A DNA stretch of 55,499 nucleotides from Candidatus Thioglobus sp. (GTDB lineage: Bacteria > Pseudomonadota > Gammaproteobacteria > PS1 > Pseudothioglobaceae), in the NCBI GenBank assembly GCA_018644675.1, contig JABGQC010000002.1, positions 1 to 55,499 of the forward strand, in the 5' to 3' direction. The position numbers and the translations under genes are program-made. This document shows, piece after piece, positions 14,186 through 24,617 of this stretch (its first letter is position 1; each line of letters begins with the position of its first letter). The notes beneath the pieces are model-generated. The model was given only the letters and a program-made list of their open reading frames with translations, ran no database searches and was not told the origin of the DNA.

Positions 14186-14827
14186 ATGAAAGGCTTGTTT
14201 ATTAGTGGTAGTGGGACCGATGTTGGCAAAACGTTTATTGCTCAACGTCTCGTACGTTTATTGGCTAAATCAAAATCAGTTTCTGTTAGAAAGCCTGTTG
14301 AAAGTGATTGTCATATTGTTAATGGTGAGTTGGTTACCAAGGATGCACTTAAATTATTAAAGGCGAGCAATGTTGATGATCATATTGACACAGTATGTCC
14401 TTTTAAGTTTTATCATTGTAGCAGTGCTGAGAGCGCTAGTAAAGCGGAAAACACCCCGCTATCTCTTGACCATTTAATAGATGCATGCTCAAGTGAAACA
14501 TTTGTTGTGATTGAAGGTGCGGGTGGTTTGCTATCGCCACTGGCAGAAAATACTTTGAATATTGATTTAGCTAAATCATTAAATTTGCCGCTGGTTATTG
14601 TAGTTAAAGACGAACTAGGGGCGGTTAACCAGGCGTTATTAACAATTAAAGTGGCCAGGCAGTACCAGTTGGAGATTGGCTGTCTAATCTTAAATCAAAT
14701 TGAGGCTAATACGCTTGATAATGCAAACGCTATTAGACATTATGGTGATTGCGAAGTTGTACTTTATAATGGCGTCATGAATGACAAATTTGAGCAACAA
14801 TTGGAAAAAATATTAGATCTGGTTTAA
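14186..14827 (+). CDS. bioD: Dethiobiotin synthetase
   Basis: BioD closes the ureido ring of dethiobiotin from diaminopelargonate, CO2 and ATP. The product, about 213 residues, has the P-loop GSGTDVGKTF near the N-terminus, RKPVESD, and the conserved EGAGGLLSPL around residue 110. The ATG at 14186 with an upstream TTAGGGA is preferred over an in-frame ATG at 14141, which would add 15 unrelated residues and overlap pyrD. No other bio genes are nearby. The gene converges on sspB with one base between stops. Confidence 0.93.
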   Translation: MKGLFISGSGTDVGKTFIAQRLVRLLAKSKSVSVRKPVESDCHIVNGELVTKDALKLLKASNVDDHIDTVCPFKFYHCSSAESASKAENTPLSLDHLIDACSSETFVVIEGAGGLLSPLAENTLNIDLAKSLNLPLVIVVKDELGAVNQALLTIKVARQYQLEIGCLILNQIEANTLDNANAIRHYGDCEVVLYNGVMNDKFEQQLEKILDLV

Positions 14828-14828
14828 G

Positions 14829-15185
14829 CTAATCAAGTAGTGTTAACCCGGGCTTTTGTTTGTCTTCAGACTCTGGATCTTGAGGTTCAAACTGCATGCC
14901 TTCACCATTCTCACCAGCATAAATGCTGAGAATGGCATGACTTGGTATATAAACATCCATTGACTGACCTGAGAATCGAGCCTTAAAGCTTATATGATTG
15001 TCACCCAAAACAAGAGACTGAGTTGCTGAGCTGGTGATGTTCAAAACAATTTTATCCTGTTGAATAAATTGCTTGGGTACAACAACAGCTGAATGCCTGC
15101 AGTCAACTAAAATATGGGCAGTTAAGCCTGAGTCTTCCATCCATTGATAGTAGGCCCTAATTAAATAAGGCGTGACAGGAGTCAT
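14829..15185 (-). CDS. sspB: ClpXP adaptor SspB
   Basis: SspB delivers ssrA-tagged proteins to ClpXP and also acts in regulated proteolysis. The 118-residue protein has the opening PYLIRAYYQWMEDSGLTAHILVD and the beta segment HISFKARFSGQSMDVYIPSHAILSIYAGENGEGMQF of the folded domain, each conserved in the family. A short acidic tail ends in the hydrophobic GLTLLD, which matches the ClpX-binding tail module. It is shorter than the E. coli protein because the flexible linker is reduced. It follows sspA by ten bases in the usual sspAB order. Confidence 0.93.
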   Translation of the reverse strand: MTPVTPYLIRAYYQWMEDSGLTAHILVDCRHSAVVVPKQFIQQDKIVLNITSSATQSLVLGDNHISFKARFSGQSMDVYIPSHAILSIYAGENGEGMQFEPQDPESEDKQKPGLTLLD

Positions 15186-15195
15186 GAAAAGGCTT

Positions 15196-15825
15196 TTAGT
15201 TGTACTCTTTTTCGCAATCTGTTAGGCATTCTTTAAAAGAATCTCTTGCAAATAGTCTCTTGGCGTAGTCTGTAACAGCCTTGCCAGGTGCGCCTAAATC
15301 GATATCTAGTTTTTTTAGTCGCCATAATAGCGCCGCTAAACAAGCGTCAACAATTGTCATTTCGTCACTTTTAAAGTATGGCTTGTAGGCAAATAAAGGT
15401 ACCAATTCAATTAAGTTGCTTTTTAGAATTTTGCGCGCTTCGTCTGCTTCTTTTTTGCTACCTGTTTCGATAGTTTCAGCTAGTTCAAACCAACAACCTG
15501 CAGAGCGTGTAAACCTAAAGATCATTAATCTTTTTTCTGATTTTTCAATTGGATCAACTGGCAATAATGGTGGGAACGGGAACCTTTCATCTAGGTATTC
15601 CATAATAACAGATAGGTCATATAGAACAATGCCACGGTCAAATAGCGTAGGTAGAGACTGACAAGGGTTTAGCTCTAAGATTTCTTCCGGCATTTCGTCA
15701 ATTTTAAGGTTGAACACATCTCTTTCAATGTTTTTTTCAGCCATAATAAAGCGCACTACATGTGATTCAATCTCTTGCGGAGAAGAGTATAGCGTCGTTG
15801 AAGATGGGTTAGGTTTTGTTAACAT
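15196..15825 (-). CDS. sspA: Stringent starvation protein A (GST-like)
   Basis: A 209-residue glutathione-S-transferase-fold protein that binds RNA polymerase and modulates stress and stationary-phase transcription. It has an N-terminal thioredoxin-like domain (TLYSSPQEIESHVVRFIMAEK) lacking the redox-active CxxC, then NPCQSLPTL and LYDLSVIMEYLDERFPFPPLLP. The all-helical C-terminal domain has TIVDACLAALLWRL. Its position downstream of the bc1 operon is common in beta- and gammaproteobacteria; here a terminator separates the two units. Confidence 0.93.
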   Translation of the reverse strand: MLTKPNPSSTTLYSSPQEIESHVVRFIMAEKNIERDVFNLKIDEMPEEILELNPCQSLPTLFDRGIVLYDLSVIMEYLDERFPFPPLLPVDPIEKSEKRLMIFRFTRSAGCWFELAETIETGSKKEADEARKILKSNLIELVPLFAYKPYFKSDEMTIVDACLAALLWRLKKLDIDLGAPGKAVTDYAKRLFARDSFKECLTDCEKEYN

Positions 15826-15846
15826 GGGTTTCTACCTCTTTAAAAT

Positions 15847-15884
15847 CAAAAAAACAGCAGCCCTTATTTTAAGGGATGCTGTTG
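15847..15884 (-). terminator. Rho-independent terminator of the petABC operon
   Basis: Read on the minus strand, ACAGCA-t-CCCTTA pairs with TAAGGG-c-TGCTGT around an AAA loop and runs into seven T. It falls between the petC stop and sspA, so sspAB either has its own promoter or depends on read-through. Confidence 0.85.
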
Positions 15885-15909
15885 TATATTATAAGTGCGG
15901 ACGATTTAG

Positions 15910-16599
15910 CTAGTCTTTTGCACGCCATTTGCCATACTTAACATCTTTCCAGTATTCTTTTTTCAGTAGGTAAGAAAGAATAAATAAGATGAATAAGAAG
16001 CCTAAGACTTTTACACCAATCTCGTATCTAATTAGTTTTACGGGTTCTGATACATAATCCAAGAAGTTAGTAATATCTCTTACTTCTTGATTGAAGTCTT
16101 GTTCTGACTTGTCTTGTTTAGATTGCCACAAAACATCAGGCATAGATGCGTTTTCTAATACGTGGTTATTCACACCATATGGGCGTGTATCGTCCGCATA
16201 AAATCCTTTTAAGTAGGTATAAATCCAGTCTGTGCCTCTTGCTCTAGCGGTAAGGGATAAGTCAGGTGGTGTCGTACCAAACCATTCTTTCGCACCTTTG
16301 TCAGGCATGGATGAAAATATTGTACTACCTGTTTTTTCAGCATTAAACATTAGATTTTTAGCCATATCAGCCTCATCAATGTTAAGGTCTTTAGCAATAC
16401 GATTGTAGCGCATTAACTCAATTGAATGACAGCCAGAGCAGTAATTCATAAATGATTGTGCGCCACGTTGTAGCGAGGCTTCATCAGTAATATCAGTATT
16501 AGCATGATCCAAATGAACACCAGCACCAGAGGCAGCAGCATTGAAAGAGATAACCATTGCTGCCACAGCTGACAGTGTTGTATTAAGTAATGTTTTCAT
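15910..16599 (-). CDS. petC: Cytochrome c1 of the bc1 complex
   Basis: The heme subunit of ubiquinol-cytochrome c reductase accepts electrons from the Rieske protein and passes them to soluble cytochrome c. The 229-residue product has a signal peptide (about 1-23, ending NAAA) and the heme c motif CSGCH at about 54-58, followed by SIELMRYNRIAKDL. The usual PPDLSLTARARG segment near the middle is present, as is a C-terminal membrane anchor (about 193-211) with a basic tail. It is the last gene of petA-petB-petC, one base after petB. Confidence 0.96.
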   Translation of the reverse strand: MKTLLNTTLSAVAAMVISFNAAASGAGVHLDHANTDITDEASLQRGAQSFMNYCSGCHSIELMRYNRIAKDLNIDEADMAKNLMFNAEKTGSTIFSSMPDKGAKEWFGTTPPDLSLTARARGTDWIYTYLKGFYADDTRPYGVNNHVLENASMPDVLWQSKQDKSEQDFNQEVRDITNFLDYVSEPVKLIRYEIGVKVLGFLFILFILSYLLKKEYWKDVKYGKWRAKD

Positions 16600-16600
16600 A

Positions 16601-17827
16601 TTAATGCTCCGTCGTTCTTTCGGGTACTGGCTTAGTCTTTCCTACTGAGGTAAACCAAGGCATTAGAATAAAAAATGCAAAGTAAAGCGCTGTAAAGACT
16701 TGAGCCATTAAGCTGTATAGCGGTGTTACTGCTTGCATGCCCAACCAACCCAATACGATAAACGTAATTACAAAGATAGTTAATGCAACTTTATAAGGCC
16801 ATGAACGGTATCTAATTGACTTAACTTTAGAACGATCTAACCACGGTAGAGCAATTAAGATTAATAGCGCTGCAAACATAGCTAGCACACCTGGTAATTG
16901 CGACCCAAACATTGGTGGAATGGCTCTCAATACTGAATAGAACGGTGTTAAGTACCATAGTGGCGCAATGTGGTCAGGGGTTTTAAGTGGGTTGGCTTCA
17001 ACAAAGTTTGGAGCCTCCAAAAAGTAGCCGCCTAACGCAGGTGCAAAAAATACAATTGAAGTAAAAATCATTAAAAAGACAACCACGCCTACAATGTCTT
17101 TAACACTATAGTATGGGTGGAACGGGATGCCGTCTTTAGGAATTCCATTTTTATCTTTGTTTTGTTTGATTTCCACACCATCTGGATTGTTAGAGCCAAC
17201 TGTGTGTAATGCAACAATGTGTAAAAATACCAAAATAACCAGAATAAGTGGAATGGCAATAACATGTAATGAGAAGAAGCGGTTTAATACTGGATCGCCT
17301 ACAGCGTAGTCACCTAAGATAAACTCTAAGATTAGCTCGCCTACAATTGGGAATGAGCCAAATAGGTTGATAATAACCTTAGCGCCCCAGTAAGACATTT
17401 GACCCCATGGTAGTACGTAACCCATGAATGCTTCAGCCATTAGCGCAATGTAGAGCACCATACCAAGAATCCAAATCAGCTCTCGTGGTGCTTTGTATGA
17501 GCCGTAAAGTAGTCCTCGATACATGTGCAGGTATATGACCACAAAGAACGCAGAAGCGCCTGTTGAATGGATGTAGCGAATCAGCCAGCCCCAGTCAACA
17601 TCACGCATGATGTACTCAACTGAGTTAAATGCTAAAGCTGCATCTGGTTTAAAGTGCATGGTTAAAAAGATACCGGTCAGAATTTGAATGACCAAAACCA
17701 ATATTGCTAAAGAGCCGAAAAAATACCAGAAATTAAAATTTCTAGGGGTGTAGTACTCTGCTAAATGTTCATTCCAAACTTTAGTCAGTGGAAATCTTTG
17801 ATCGATCCAGTTTTTATTGTTATCCAT
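16601..17827 (-). CDS. petB: Cytochrome b of the bc1 complex
   Basis: The 408-residue membrane core of complex III carries both b hemes and the two quinone sites. Landmarks are NFNFWYFFGSLAIL, the heme-ligand helices with IHSTGASAFFVVIYLHMYRG and FSLHVIAIPLILVILVFLH, GYVLPWGQMSYWGA, and the Qo-site motif where APLWYLTPFYSVLRAIP holds the family PEWY equivalent as PLWY. Eight or more membrane spans are evident. It sits between petA (12 bases upstream) and petC. Confidence 0.97.
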   Translation of the reverse strand: MDNNKNWIDQRFPLTKVWNEHLAEYYTPRNFNFWYFFGSLAILVLVIQILTGIFLTMHFKPDAALAFNSVEYIMRDVDWGWLIRYIHSTGASAFFVVIYLHMYRGLLYGSYKAPRELIWILGMVLYIALMAEAFMGYVLPWGQMSYWGAKVIINLFGSFPIVGELILEFILGDYAVGDPVLNRFFSLHVIAIPLILVILVFLHIVALHTVGSNNPDGVEIKQNKDKNGIPKDGIPFHPYYSVKDIVGVVVFLMIFTSIVFFAPALGGYFLEAPNFVEANPLKTPDHIAPLWYLTPFYSVLRAIPPMFGSQLPGVLAMFAALLILIALPWLDRSKVKSIRYRSWPYKVALTIFVITFIVLGWLGMQAVTPLYSLMAQVFTALYFAFFILMPWFTSVGKTKPVPERTTEH

Positions 17828-17839
17828 CCTGTGCTCCTA

Positions 17840-18433
17840 TTATGCTTTTGGGTCAATGCCGATTCTGATTAATGAATCGTTGACAAAATGATATGGCGGA
17901 ATAACCAAGTTGGTTGGTGCTGGAACGCCTTTAAATACTCTACCAGACAGATCGAACTTAGAGCCATGACAAGGACAGTAGAAGCCACCTTTCCATTCGT
18001 CACCACCTAGATCAGCTGCACCCACTTCAGGGCGGTATGTTGGTGAACAGCCTAAGTGGGTACAAATACCAATAATAACAGCAACTTCAGGATTGATTGA
18101 ACGATGAGCATTTTTAGCATAAACAGGCTGTTGATCTTCTGAATTATCTGGATCAACTAGGACGTCATCTTGAGCTGAAAGGTTGGCCAATGCTGTTTTA
18201 TCACGTTTGAAAATCCAAACAGGTTTTTTACGCCACAAGACGCGAACAAGCTGACCTTCTTCTAGTTTTGTAATGTCAACATCAACGGGCGCTCCAGCTG
18301 CCTTTGCACGTGCTGAAGGCATCCATGATGATAAAAATGGTACCAATACAAAACCAACGCCAACAGCGCCAACAACGCTTGTGGCGCCAGTCAAAAAGCG
18401 TCTTTTCTTTAAGTCTATTTCTTGTTCTGACAT
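17840..18433 (-). CDS. petA: Rieske iron-sulfur subunit of the bc1 complex
   Basis: The 197-residue 2Fe-2S protein transfers electrons from ubiquinol to cytochrome c1. An N-terminal KKRRFLTGATSVVGAVGVGF is a Tat-type signal anchor (twin Arg at 11-12). The cluster is bound by CTHLGC (Cys124, His126) and CPCHGS (Cys153, His156), with Cys129 and Cys155 placed for the stabilising disulfide. The proline loop GPAP is GVPAPTNL here. An AAGGAC ribosome site precedes the ATG. It is the first gene of the leftward bc1 operon. Confidence 0.97.
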   Translation of the reverse strand: MSEQEIDLKKRRFLTGATSVVGAVGVGFVLVPFLSSWMPSARAKAAGAPVDVDITKLEEGQLVRVLWRKKPVWIFKRDKTALANLSAQDDVLVDPDNSEDQQPVYAKNAHRSINPEVAVIIGICTHLGCSPTYRPEVGAADLGGDEWKGGFYCPCHGSKFDLSGRVFKGVPAPTNLVIPPYHFVNDSLIRIGIDPKA

Positions 18434-18500
18434 AAGATTACAGTCCTTTGTTCTTTATTTTAAATGTGTATAGATTAAATCTACACTGAAAAGCTTGATA

Positions 18501-18525
18501 ATTATACTGCAATATTAACATTGCA
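18501..18525 (-). promoter_or_regulatory. Probable petABC promoter with overlapping inverted repeat
   Basis: On the minus strand a TATAAT (complement of 18501-18506) lies about 70 bases before petA. Immediately upstream is a perfect inverted repeat TGCAAT-N6-ATTGCA (18508-18525), occupying the -10/-35 spacer, where a repressor would block RNA polymerase. A further imperfect palindrome lies in the leader near 18465-18485. The regulator is unknown. Confidence 0.45.
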
Positions 18526-18543
18526 TGATAAACAATTGGCGCG

Positions 18544-18849
18544 TTATTGACTGTTGGAGACTTTTATGCTGATGCAATCTATTTTCTCCGTTAATGGGAT
18601 GGACTGTAATAGTAAAATTAATTCGTTAAGTTGTTGTTTTGCCCTAAAGGCAACGGCTGGATTGCTGGTGATCAGGGTTGCTGTGCTTTCTTTAATTAGG
18701 CAAAGTTGTAAAGTTTTTAAGGTGTCTGGTAGCATTGGATTAAGTTGCGCATTAATCTCGTTATAAGTTTTGGCCTGATTGAATAGTCGACCAAGCGCCC
18801 CGCGGGGAGAGAAGGTTGAAATATTAGTTGTTGGTTTATGCGGACACAT
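18544..18849 (-). CDS. DciA-like / DUF721 protein
   Basis: A 101-residue protein resembling the DUF721 fold of DciA, the DnaB helicase operator used by bacteria lacking DnaC. The visible pattern is an N-terminal LGRLFNQAKTYNEINAQLNPMLP helix, then LKTLQLCLIKESTATLITSNPAVAFRAKQQLNELILLLQ, in which the family's short strands and AxxxR.. helix can be recognised. Position next to and divergent from secA is the usual location for DUF721 genes in gammaproteobacteria. Assignment is by pattern and context, so moderate. Confidence 0.7.
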   Translation of the reverse strand: MCPHKPTTNISTFSPRGALGRLFNQAKTYNEINAQLNPMLPDTLKTLQLCLIKESTATLITSNPAVAFRAKQQLNELILLLQSIPLTEKIDCISIKVSNSQ

Positions 18850-18915
18850 TTAATGCAATGGCTGGTTTATCTATGAGAAAATAGGATTTTTTAAAAAATA
18901 GTTCTTTATATTCTA

Positions 18916-21594
18916 ATGAGTATTATAAATAAAATCTTATCTAAAATTGTCGGCTCTAGAAATGAGCGACTGGTTAAACAATTAAGAAAGACGGTTGACA
19001 GTATTAATGGATTAGAAGGCGATATGCAAGCTTTGAGTGACGATGAGTTGCGTGCAAAAACTCAAGAATTTAAAGATCGTTATACCGCCCAAGAATCGTT
19101 AGATGAATTATTAATTGAAGCATTTGCAGTGATGCGCGAAGCTAGTACGCGAGTATTGGGATTAAGACACCACGATGTGCAGCTTATTGGCGGCATGGTG
19201 TTAAATGATGGAAATATTGCGGAAATGGGTACAGGTGAGGGTAAGACCTTGGTTGCTACACTACCCGCCTATCTTAATGCGCTAAGTGGAAAAGGTGTTC
19301 ATGTTGTGACTGTGAATGACTATCTGGCCGAACGCGACGCCCAATGGATGGGAAAAGTACTGGAGTTTTTAGGCTTAAGTGTTGGTATTGTTGCATCCAA
19401 TAAGCCCCCAGAAGACAAGCAGGCGGCTTATGCATGTGACGTGGTATATGCTACTAACAACGAATTGGGCTTTGACTATTTACGTGACAACATGGCTTTT
19501 ACCACTGATCAGAAAGTGCAGCGAGAGCTAAATTTTGCCATTGTTGACGAGGTGGATTCAATTTTAATTGATGAGGCTAGAACACCATTGATTATTTCCG
19601 GCCCTGCAGCAGACTATGCTGAAGTGTACAAAGCTATTAACCACATGATTCCTAATTTCTCCAAACAGACTGAGAGTGGTGAAGGCAAGGAAATTGTTGT
19701 GGAGGTAGCGGGAGACTACACAGTTGACGAGAAACACAAGCAGGTATTTTTAACTGACGATGGCCATTCAAAAGCAGAAAACTTATTGATTGATGCAGGC
19801 GCACTTCCCGAAGGTGCAAGCCTTTATGATGCGAGCAACATCTTATTAATGCAGCATATCAACTCTGCCCTTAGGGCGCACATCTTATTTCAAAAAGATG
19901 ACCATTATATTATTGATGGCGATGAGATCGTTATTGTAGATGAATTTACTGGCAGAACAATGCCAGGTCGTCGCTGGAGTGAGGGCTTGCATCAAGCTAT
20001 TGAGGCCAAAGAAGGTGTGAGTATTAAGAAGGAGAACCAGACGCTCGCTTCAATCACTTTTCAGAATTATTTTAGACTGTACGGTAAGCTATCTGGCATG
20101 ACGGGTACGGCAGATACCGAGGCGGTTGAGTTCCAAGATATTTACGGTTTGGAGACGGTGGTAATCCCGCCTAACAAAATTTCAGAAAGAAATGACAAGA
20201 CAGATCAGATTTACCTAACGCTGGAAGAGAAGTTGGAGGCTATCGCGAATGATGTTAGCAGTTGTCAGCAAACAGGACAGCCTGTATTAGTAGGTACAAG
20301 TAGTATTGAAAATTCAGAAGCAATTTCAACTTTACTGACTAATAAAAAAATCAAGCACGAAGTGTTAAATGCAAAACAACACGAGAGAGAGGCGATTATT
20401 ATTGCTAATGCAGGTGCAATGGGCGCAGTCACTATTGCAACCAATATGGCGGGCCGTGGTACTGATATTGTACTAGGTGGCAAGTTGGTGGAGGATGCAA
20501 CCGAGCAACAAAGACAAAGCTGGCAGATCGAGCATGATAAGGTGATTTCTGCAGGTGGATTGCATATTGTTGGTACCGAGCGCAACGAATCTCGTCGAGT
20601 AGATAATCAGTTGCGTGGTCGATCTGGTCGTCAAGGCGACGTGGGCTCAACACGTTTTTATTTATCACTAGAAGACAACTTGATGCGTATTTTTGCTAGT
20701 GAGAAAATGGCAACAATGATGCAAAGGCTGGGTATGGAAAAAGGCGAAGCTATCGAGCATAAGATGGTTAATCGAGCTATTGAAAATGCACAGCGTAAAG
20801 TTGAGGGCATGAACTATGATGCACGTAAGAATCTGCTTGAATATGATGATGTAGCCAACGATCAGCGTAAGGTTATCTATACATTGCGTGATGAGTTAAT
20901 GGATACAAGCAATGTCCAGGATCGCTTTATTGACATCAGGAAGCAGGTGATTAAAGAATTATTTGCAGGCTATATTACAGTAGAACAAGCCGAAGAAGAT
21001 TGGGATGTTGAGGGTTTGCATAGCGCCTTGAAAGCTGACTATAAAGCAGATTTTCCTTTACAGCAATGGCTGGATGAGGGTGTTGATGTTGACGAGTTGG
21101 AGAGCAGGATTGTTGAAGGCTTAGGTGCAATTTGTGACTACAAAGAAGGCATAGTTGGTGCTGAATCTATGCGTGGGTTTGAAAAAGCCGTTATGCTACA
21201 GACGTTGGACCATTATTGGAAAGAGCACCTGGCCGCCATGGACTATTTGCGACAAAGTGTTAATTTGCGAGGCTATGCTCAAAAAAATCCAACGCAAGAA
21301 TATAAGCGCGAGTCTTTCGCTATGTTTACTGAGCTTTTAGAGACAATTGATATTGAAGTGGTTAAGTCCTTGTCAAGTGTTACTATCAACGAAAATACCG
21401 ATGCTTCTGATGTTGAGCAGCAGGATAACGAGGCGGCTGAACCTCAGCATGAGGAGCTTGGTACAACAGGTGTTGATGATCATGAGGTAGAGGAGGCAGA
21501 GCAGCAAACTTATCAACGAGAAGATGAAAAAGTTGGGCGCAACGATCCTTGCCCTTGCGGATCGGGAAAAAAATATAAAAACTGTCATGGCTGA
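18916..21594 (+). CDS. secA: Preprotein translocase ATPase SecA
   Basis: SecA is the motor that pushes unfolded preproteins through SecYEG. The 892 residues show Walker [34 protein letters not shown], the [19 protein letters not shown] segment, the preprotein cross-linking region, [10 protein letters not shown], and [14 protein letters not shown] of the second RecA-like domain. The helical scaffold follows. A variable acidic linker leads to the C-terminal zinc finger [14 protein letters not shown], which binds SecB and lipids. The coding end overlaps the start of anmK by eight bases. Confidence 0.98.
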   Translation: MSIINKILSKIVGSRNERLVKQLRKTVDSINGLEGDMQALSDDELRAKTQEFKDRYTAQESLDELLIEAFAVMREASTRVLGLRHHDVQLIGGMVLNDGNIAEMGTGEGKTLVATLPAYLNALSGKGVHVVTVNDYLAERDAQWMGKVLEFLGLSVGIVASNKPPEDKQAAYACDVVYATNNELGFDYLRDNMAFTTDQKVQRELNFAIVDEVDSILIDEARTPLIISGPAADYAEVYKAINHMIPNFSKQTESGEGKEIVVEVAGDYTVDEKHKQVFLTDDGHSKAENLLIDAGALPEGASLYDASNILLMQHINSALRAHILFQKDDHYIIDGDEIVIVDEFTGRTMPGRRWSEGLHQAIEAKEGVSIKKENQTLASITFQNYFRLYGKLSGMTGTADTEAVEFQDIYGLETVVIPPNKISERNDKTDQIYLTLEEKLEAIANDVSSCQQTGQPVLVGTSSIENSEAISTLLTNKKIKHEVLNAKQHEREAIIIANAGAMGAVTIATNMAGRGTDIVLGGKLVEDATEQQRQSWQIEHDKVISAGGLHIVGTERNESRRVDNQLRGRSGRQGDVGSTRFYLSLEDNLMRIFASEKMATMMQRLGMEKGEAIEHKMVNRAIENAQRKVEGMNYDARKNLLEYDDVANDQRKVIYTLRDELMDTSNVQDRFIDIRKQVIKELFAGYITVEQAEEDWDVEGLHSALKADYKADFPLQQWLDEGVDVDELESRIVEGLGAICDYKEGIVGAESMRGFEKAVMLQTLDHYWKEHLAAMDYLRQSVNLRGYAQKNPTQEYKRESFAMFTELLETIDIEVVKSLSSVTINENTDASDVEQQDNEAAEPQHEELGTTGVDDHEVEEAEQQTYQREDEKVGRNDPCPCGSGKKYKNCHG

Positions 21595-22663
21595 CATAAA
21601 AACTGCCCAGTATTATATTGGGCTAATGTCTGGCACCAGTCTTGATGGGGTTGATGGCGTTATTGTTGATAGTGAAACTCAGAAAATAGTTAACCAGGCC
21701 TATCTGCCCTATCCAAAGCCGCTTAAGGACAGCTTGCACCGGTTAACCCAGAGTGGGCAAACCACCCTGCAAAATTTAGCTGAGATAGATATCCAAATAG
21801 CAGAAGTTTTTGCTAACACCGCCTCTAGTTTGATGGCCAGTGCAAAGTTCAATTCTGATCAGATTATTGCTATTGGGTCTCATGGTCAAACAATCTATCA
21901 CCAGGGTGGTAAATATTCGATGCAAATTGCGCATGGTGCGTTAATTGCAGAAAAAACCAATATTACTACTGTGGCAGATTTTCGCATGCAAGATGTGGCT
22001 GCCGGCGGCCAGGGTGCGCCGCTTACCCCGATGTATCACCAGCATTTGCTCAATGGAAAGTCTGGTACCGTGGTTAATTTGGGTGGCATTGCAAACTTAA
22101 CCCAGCTAACAATTAGCGCAGTAGCCGGCTTTGACACTGGACCGGCAAATACGCTATTGGATAATTGGATTAAACGAAATAAATCGTTAGATTATGACCG
22201 AGATGGCCTTTGGGCGAGAAGTGGATTTATTGATCAGAATTTGCTAGAAAAAATGCTGACAGACGCCTATTTTCAAAAAAATACACCTAAAAGCACAGGG
22301 CCAGAATATTTTAATCTTGAGTGGCTGGATAAGTACCTGACTGGTAATGAAGCCGCAGAAGATGTTCAAAGAACTTTATTAGAGCTAACAGCGCTGAGTA
22401 TTTCCCACTATATTGAGGTGGGTGTTGATGTGTATTTGTGTGGAGGTGGGGCGCACAATACGTTTTTGGTTGAGCGCTTAATGTATTTAAACCCAGAGAG
22501 TGATATTACAGATACAGGTTTGTTGGGTGTTCACGTGGATTATGTTGAGGCTGCGGCCTTTGCTTTTTTTGCGCAACGCACAATAGCAGGACAGACTTCA
22601 AATTTAACCGAAGTAACGGGCGCAAAACAAACGAGAATATTAGGAGCAATTTATGCAATTTAA
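21587..22663 (+). CDS. anmK: Anhydro-N-acetylmuramic acid kinase
   Basis: AnmK recycles peptidoglycan by opening and phosphorylating 1,6-anhydro-MurNAc to MurNAc-6-phosphate. The protein, about 358 residues, has the ASKHA signatures of the family: [19 protein letters not shown] at the N-terminus, [32 protein letters not shown] and [11 protein letters not shown] start it at the ATG at 21587 overlapping the secA stop; an in-frame ATG at 21524 would add 21 residues encoded by the secA zinc finger region. It overlaps pyrC by 11 bases, indicating translational coupling. Confidence 0.95.
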   Translation: MADIKTAQYYIGLMSGTSLDGVDGVIVDSETQKIVNQAYLPYPKPLKDSLHRLTQSGQTTLQNLAEIDIQIAEVFANTASSLMASAKFNSDQIIAIGSHGQTIYHQGGKYSMQIAHGALIAEKTNITTVADFRMQDVAAGGQGAPLTPMYHQHLLNGKSGTVVNLGGIANLTQLTISAVAGFDTGPANTLLDNWIKRNKSLDYDRDGLWARSGFIDQNLLEKMLTDAYFQKNTPKSTGPEYFNLEWLDKYLTGNEAAEDVQRTLLELTALSISHYIEVGVDVYLCGGGAHNTFLVERLMYLNPESDITDTGLLGVHVDYVEAAAFAFFAQRTIAGQTSNLTEVTGAKQTRILGAIYAI

Positions 22664-23684
22664 ACTACTTCAGCCAGATGACTGGCATCTGCACGTACGC
22701 TCAGGCGAGGCATTAAAATCAGTTATAGGCATGAGCGCAAAACAAATGGCTAGAGCAATCATTATGCCAAATCTAACCCCGCCAGTGACCAGCGCAGAGC
22801 AGGCACAAGCCTACCGAAATGAAATCCTTTCAGCATTGCCAGCTGATACTGAGTTTGACCCTTTAATGGTTTTGTATTTAACTAATAACACCAGCGCAAA
22901 AGACATTGAGAGTGCGTCAAAAAGCCCTTTTGTTAAAGCGGCCAAGCTCTATCCTGCAGGTGCTACAACCAACTCTGATAGTGGAGTGACTGATATTAAA
23001 AATATTTACCCAGCATTGGAAATGATGAGCAAAACAGGTATGTTGCTCCTTGTGCACGGTGAAGTGACGCACGCTAATATTGATATTTTTGATCGTGAGT
23101 CAGTATTTATTGATCAAGTCTTAGCTCAAATTGTTAAAGATTTTCCAGAGCTTAAAATTGTTTTTGAGCACATCACCACGAAAGATGCGGTGGACTTTGT
23201 TTTGCAAGGTGATAAAAATATAGCGGCCACCATTACTCCTCATCACCTACTGGCAAATCGTAATGATATGCTGGTTGGCGGTATTCGTCCGCATTATTTC
23301 TGCTTACCCATTCTTAAACGTGAGAATCCTCATCAACTAGCTTTGCTCGATGCTGCCACTAGTGGAAATCCTAAGTTTTTTTTAGGAACAGATTCAGCGC
23401 CTCATGCTAAAGATGCCAAAGAGTCTGCTTGTGGTTGTGCGGGTATTTTAAGTGCGCATTGTGCAATTGAGCTCTATGCAACGGCATTTGAGTCTCAGAA
23501 CGCATTAGACAAGTTAGAGGGGTTTGCCTCAATGTACGGTCCAGATTTTTATGGACTCCCAAGAAATACACGAACAATCACACTGTCTAAGCAAGACTGG
23601 GCGGTGCCAGAAAGCTATGAGTATGCAGACTCAACAATTGTACCGTTTATGGCAGGGCAAACACTAACCTGGAAGTTGATCTAG
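22653..23684 (+). CDS. pyrC: Dihydroorotase
   Basis: The zinc enzyme cyclises carbamoyl aspartate to dihydroorotate, the step before pyrD in pyrimidine synthesis. The 343-residue protein is the E. coli-type (class II) form. It has the metal HxH in [21 protein letters not shown], the carbamylated-Lys region [42 protein letters not shown] and the Asp/His segment GTDSAPH. The 3' end overlaps the end of the convergent ribF by 21 bases. Confidence 0.97.
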   Translation: MQFKLLQPDDWHLHVRSGEALKSVIGMSAKQMARAIIMPNLTPPVTSAEQAQAYRNEILSALPADTEFDPLMVLYLTNNTSAKDIESASKSPFVKAAKLYPAGATTNSDSGVTDIKNIYPALEMMSKTGMLLLVHGEVTHANIDIFDRESVFIDQVLAQIVKDFPELKIVFEHITTKDAVDFVLQGDKNIAATITPHHLLANRNDMLVGGIRPHYFCLPILKRENPHQLALLDAATSGNPKFFLGTDSAPHAKDAKESACGCAGILSAHCAIELYATAFESQNALDKLEGFASMYGPDFYGLPRNTRTITLSKQDWAVPESYEYADSTIVPFMAGQTLTWKLI

Positions 23685-24599
23685 TCTCTGATTAAAGAAA
23701 TCTTCAGCTATTTTAACATCGAGTTTGATTTGTTCTTTCAACTGATCAAAAGAGTCAAATTTCTGTTCCTCTCTGATTCTTTGCCTAAAGATGACACTGG
23801 CAAATTCTCCATAAACTGTCTGGTTAAAATTAAACAAAAACACTTCCAATAAGGTATTTTCCCCGTTGACGGTAGGCCTTTTTCCAATATTGCAAACGCC
23901 GTTAAAGGTTTTACCAGACAGAAGCACCTGTACGGAAAATACACCTAATACTGGGCTAATATTGCGTTTAATGGGGATATTAATAGTTGGAAAATTAATG
24001 GTTCTACCCAGCTGCTTGCCACGGGTTATTTTCCCAGAAATAGAGAATTCTCGTCCCAACATAGCTGAGGCCAATTTAAACTGCCCTTGTGATAGAAATT
24101 CTCTAATTTTTGAGCTGCTTGCTCGATGGCCATGGCACAGGACGCTTTGAGTGTTCTCAACATTGAATGTATGTTGTTGAGCAAAGGTTTGCAGTAGCTT
24201 AAAATCCCCTGTTCGTCCTGCGCCAAATCGAAAGTCATCGCCAATTAAGCAAAATTTCATGCCAAGCTGATCGAGCAAAATTTTTTGTATAAAGTCCGCG
24301 CCACTTAATCTAGAAAATTTTTGATCAAAGGCGATAATTAGGTGAGTATCCAGACCCAGTTTTTTTAGCAGTAGCTGCTTTTGTTTAAAGCTGGTCAATG
24401 TAGCCTGCTCTCGACCGAAAAAACTTTGTGGTGTTGGCGAGAATGAAATAAGTATAGAAGGCACGTTTAAGGCTTTTGCTTTTTTAACTAAATGTGAAAT
24501 AATGTGCTGATGACCAACATGAACGCCATCAAAATTACCTATAGTAATCGCACTACTTGAGAGTTTTTTGAGGTTGTGTAGTCCGCGAATAATGTTCAT
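23664..24599 (-). CDS. ribF: Bifunctional riboflavin kinase / FAD synthetase
   Basis: RibF makes FMN from riboflavin and then FAD. The 311-residue protein has the nucleotidyltransferase module with [16 protein letters not shown] (HxGH motif), [24 protein letters not shown] and [17 protein letters not shown]. The C-terminal kinase module shows [27 protein letters not shown] and [11 protein letters not shown]. In many gammaproteobacteria it precedes ileS; here it stands alone at the end of a leftward run after mutY. Confidence 0.97.
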   Translation of the reverse strand: MNIIRGLHNLKKLSSSAITIGNFDGVHVGHQHIISHLVKKAKALNVPSILISFSPTPQSFFGREQATLTSFKQKQLLLKKLGLDTHLIIAFDQKFSRLSGADFIQKILLDQLGMKFCLIGDDFRFGAGRTGDFKLLQTFAQQHTFNVENTQSVLCHGHRASSSKIREFLSQGQFKLASAMLGREFSISGKITRGKQLGRTINFPTINIPIKRNISPVLGVFSVQVLLSGKTFNGVCNIGKRPTVNGENTLLEVFLFNFNQTVYGEFASVIFRQRIREEQKFDSFDQLKEQIKLDVKIAEDFFNQRLDQLPG

Positions 24600-24617
24600 A
24601 TGGCTATTTTAATCTAT

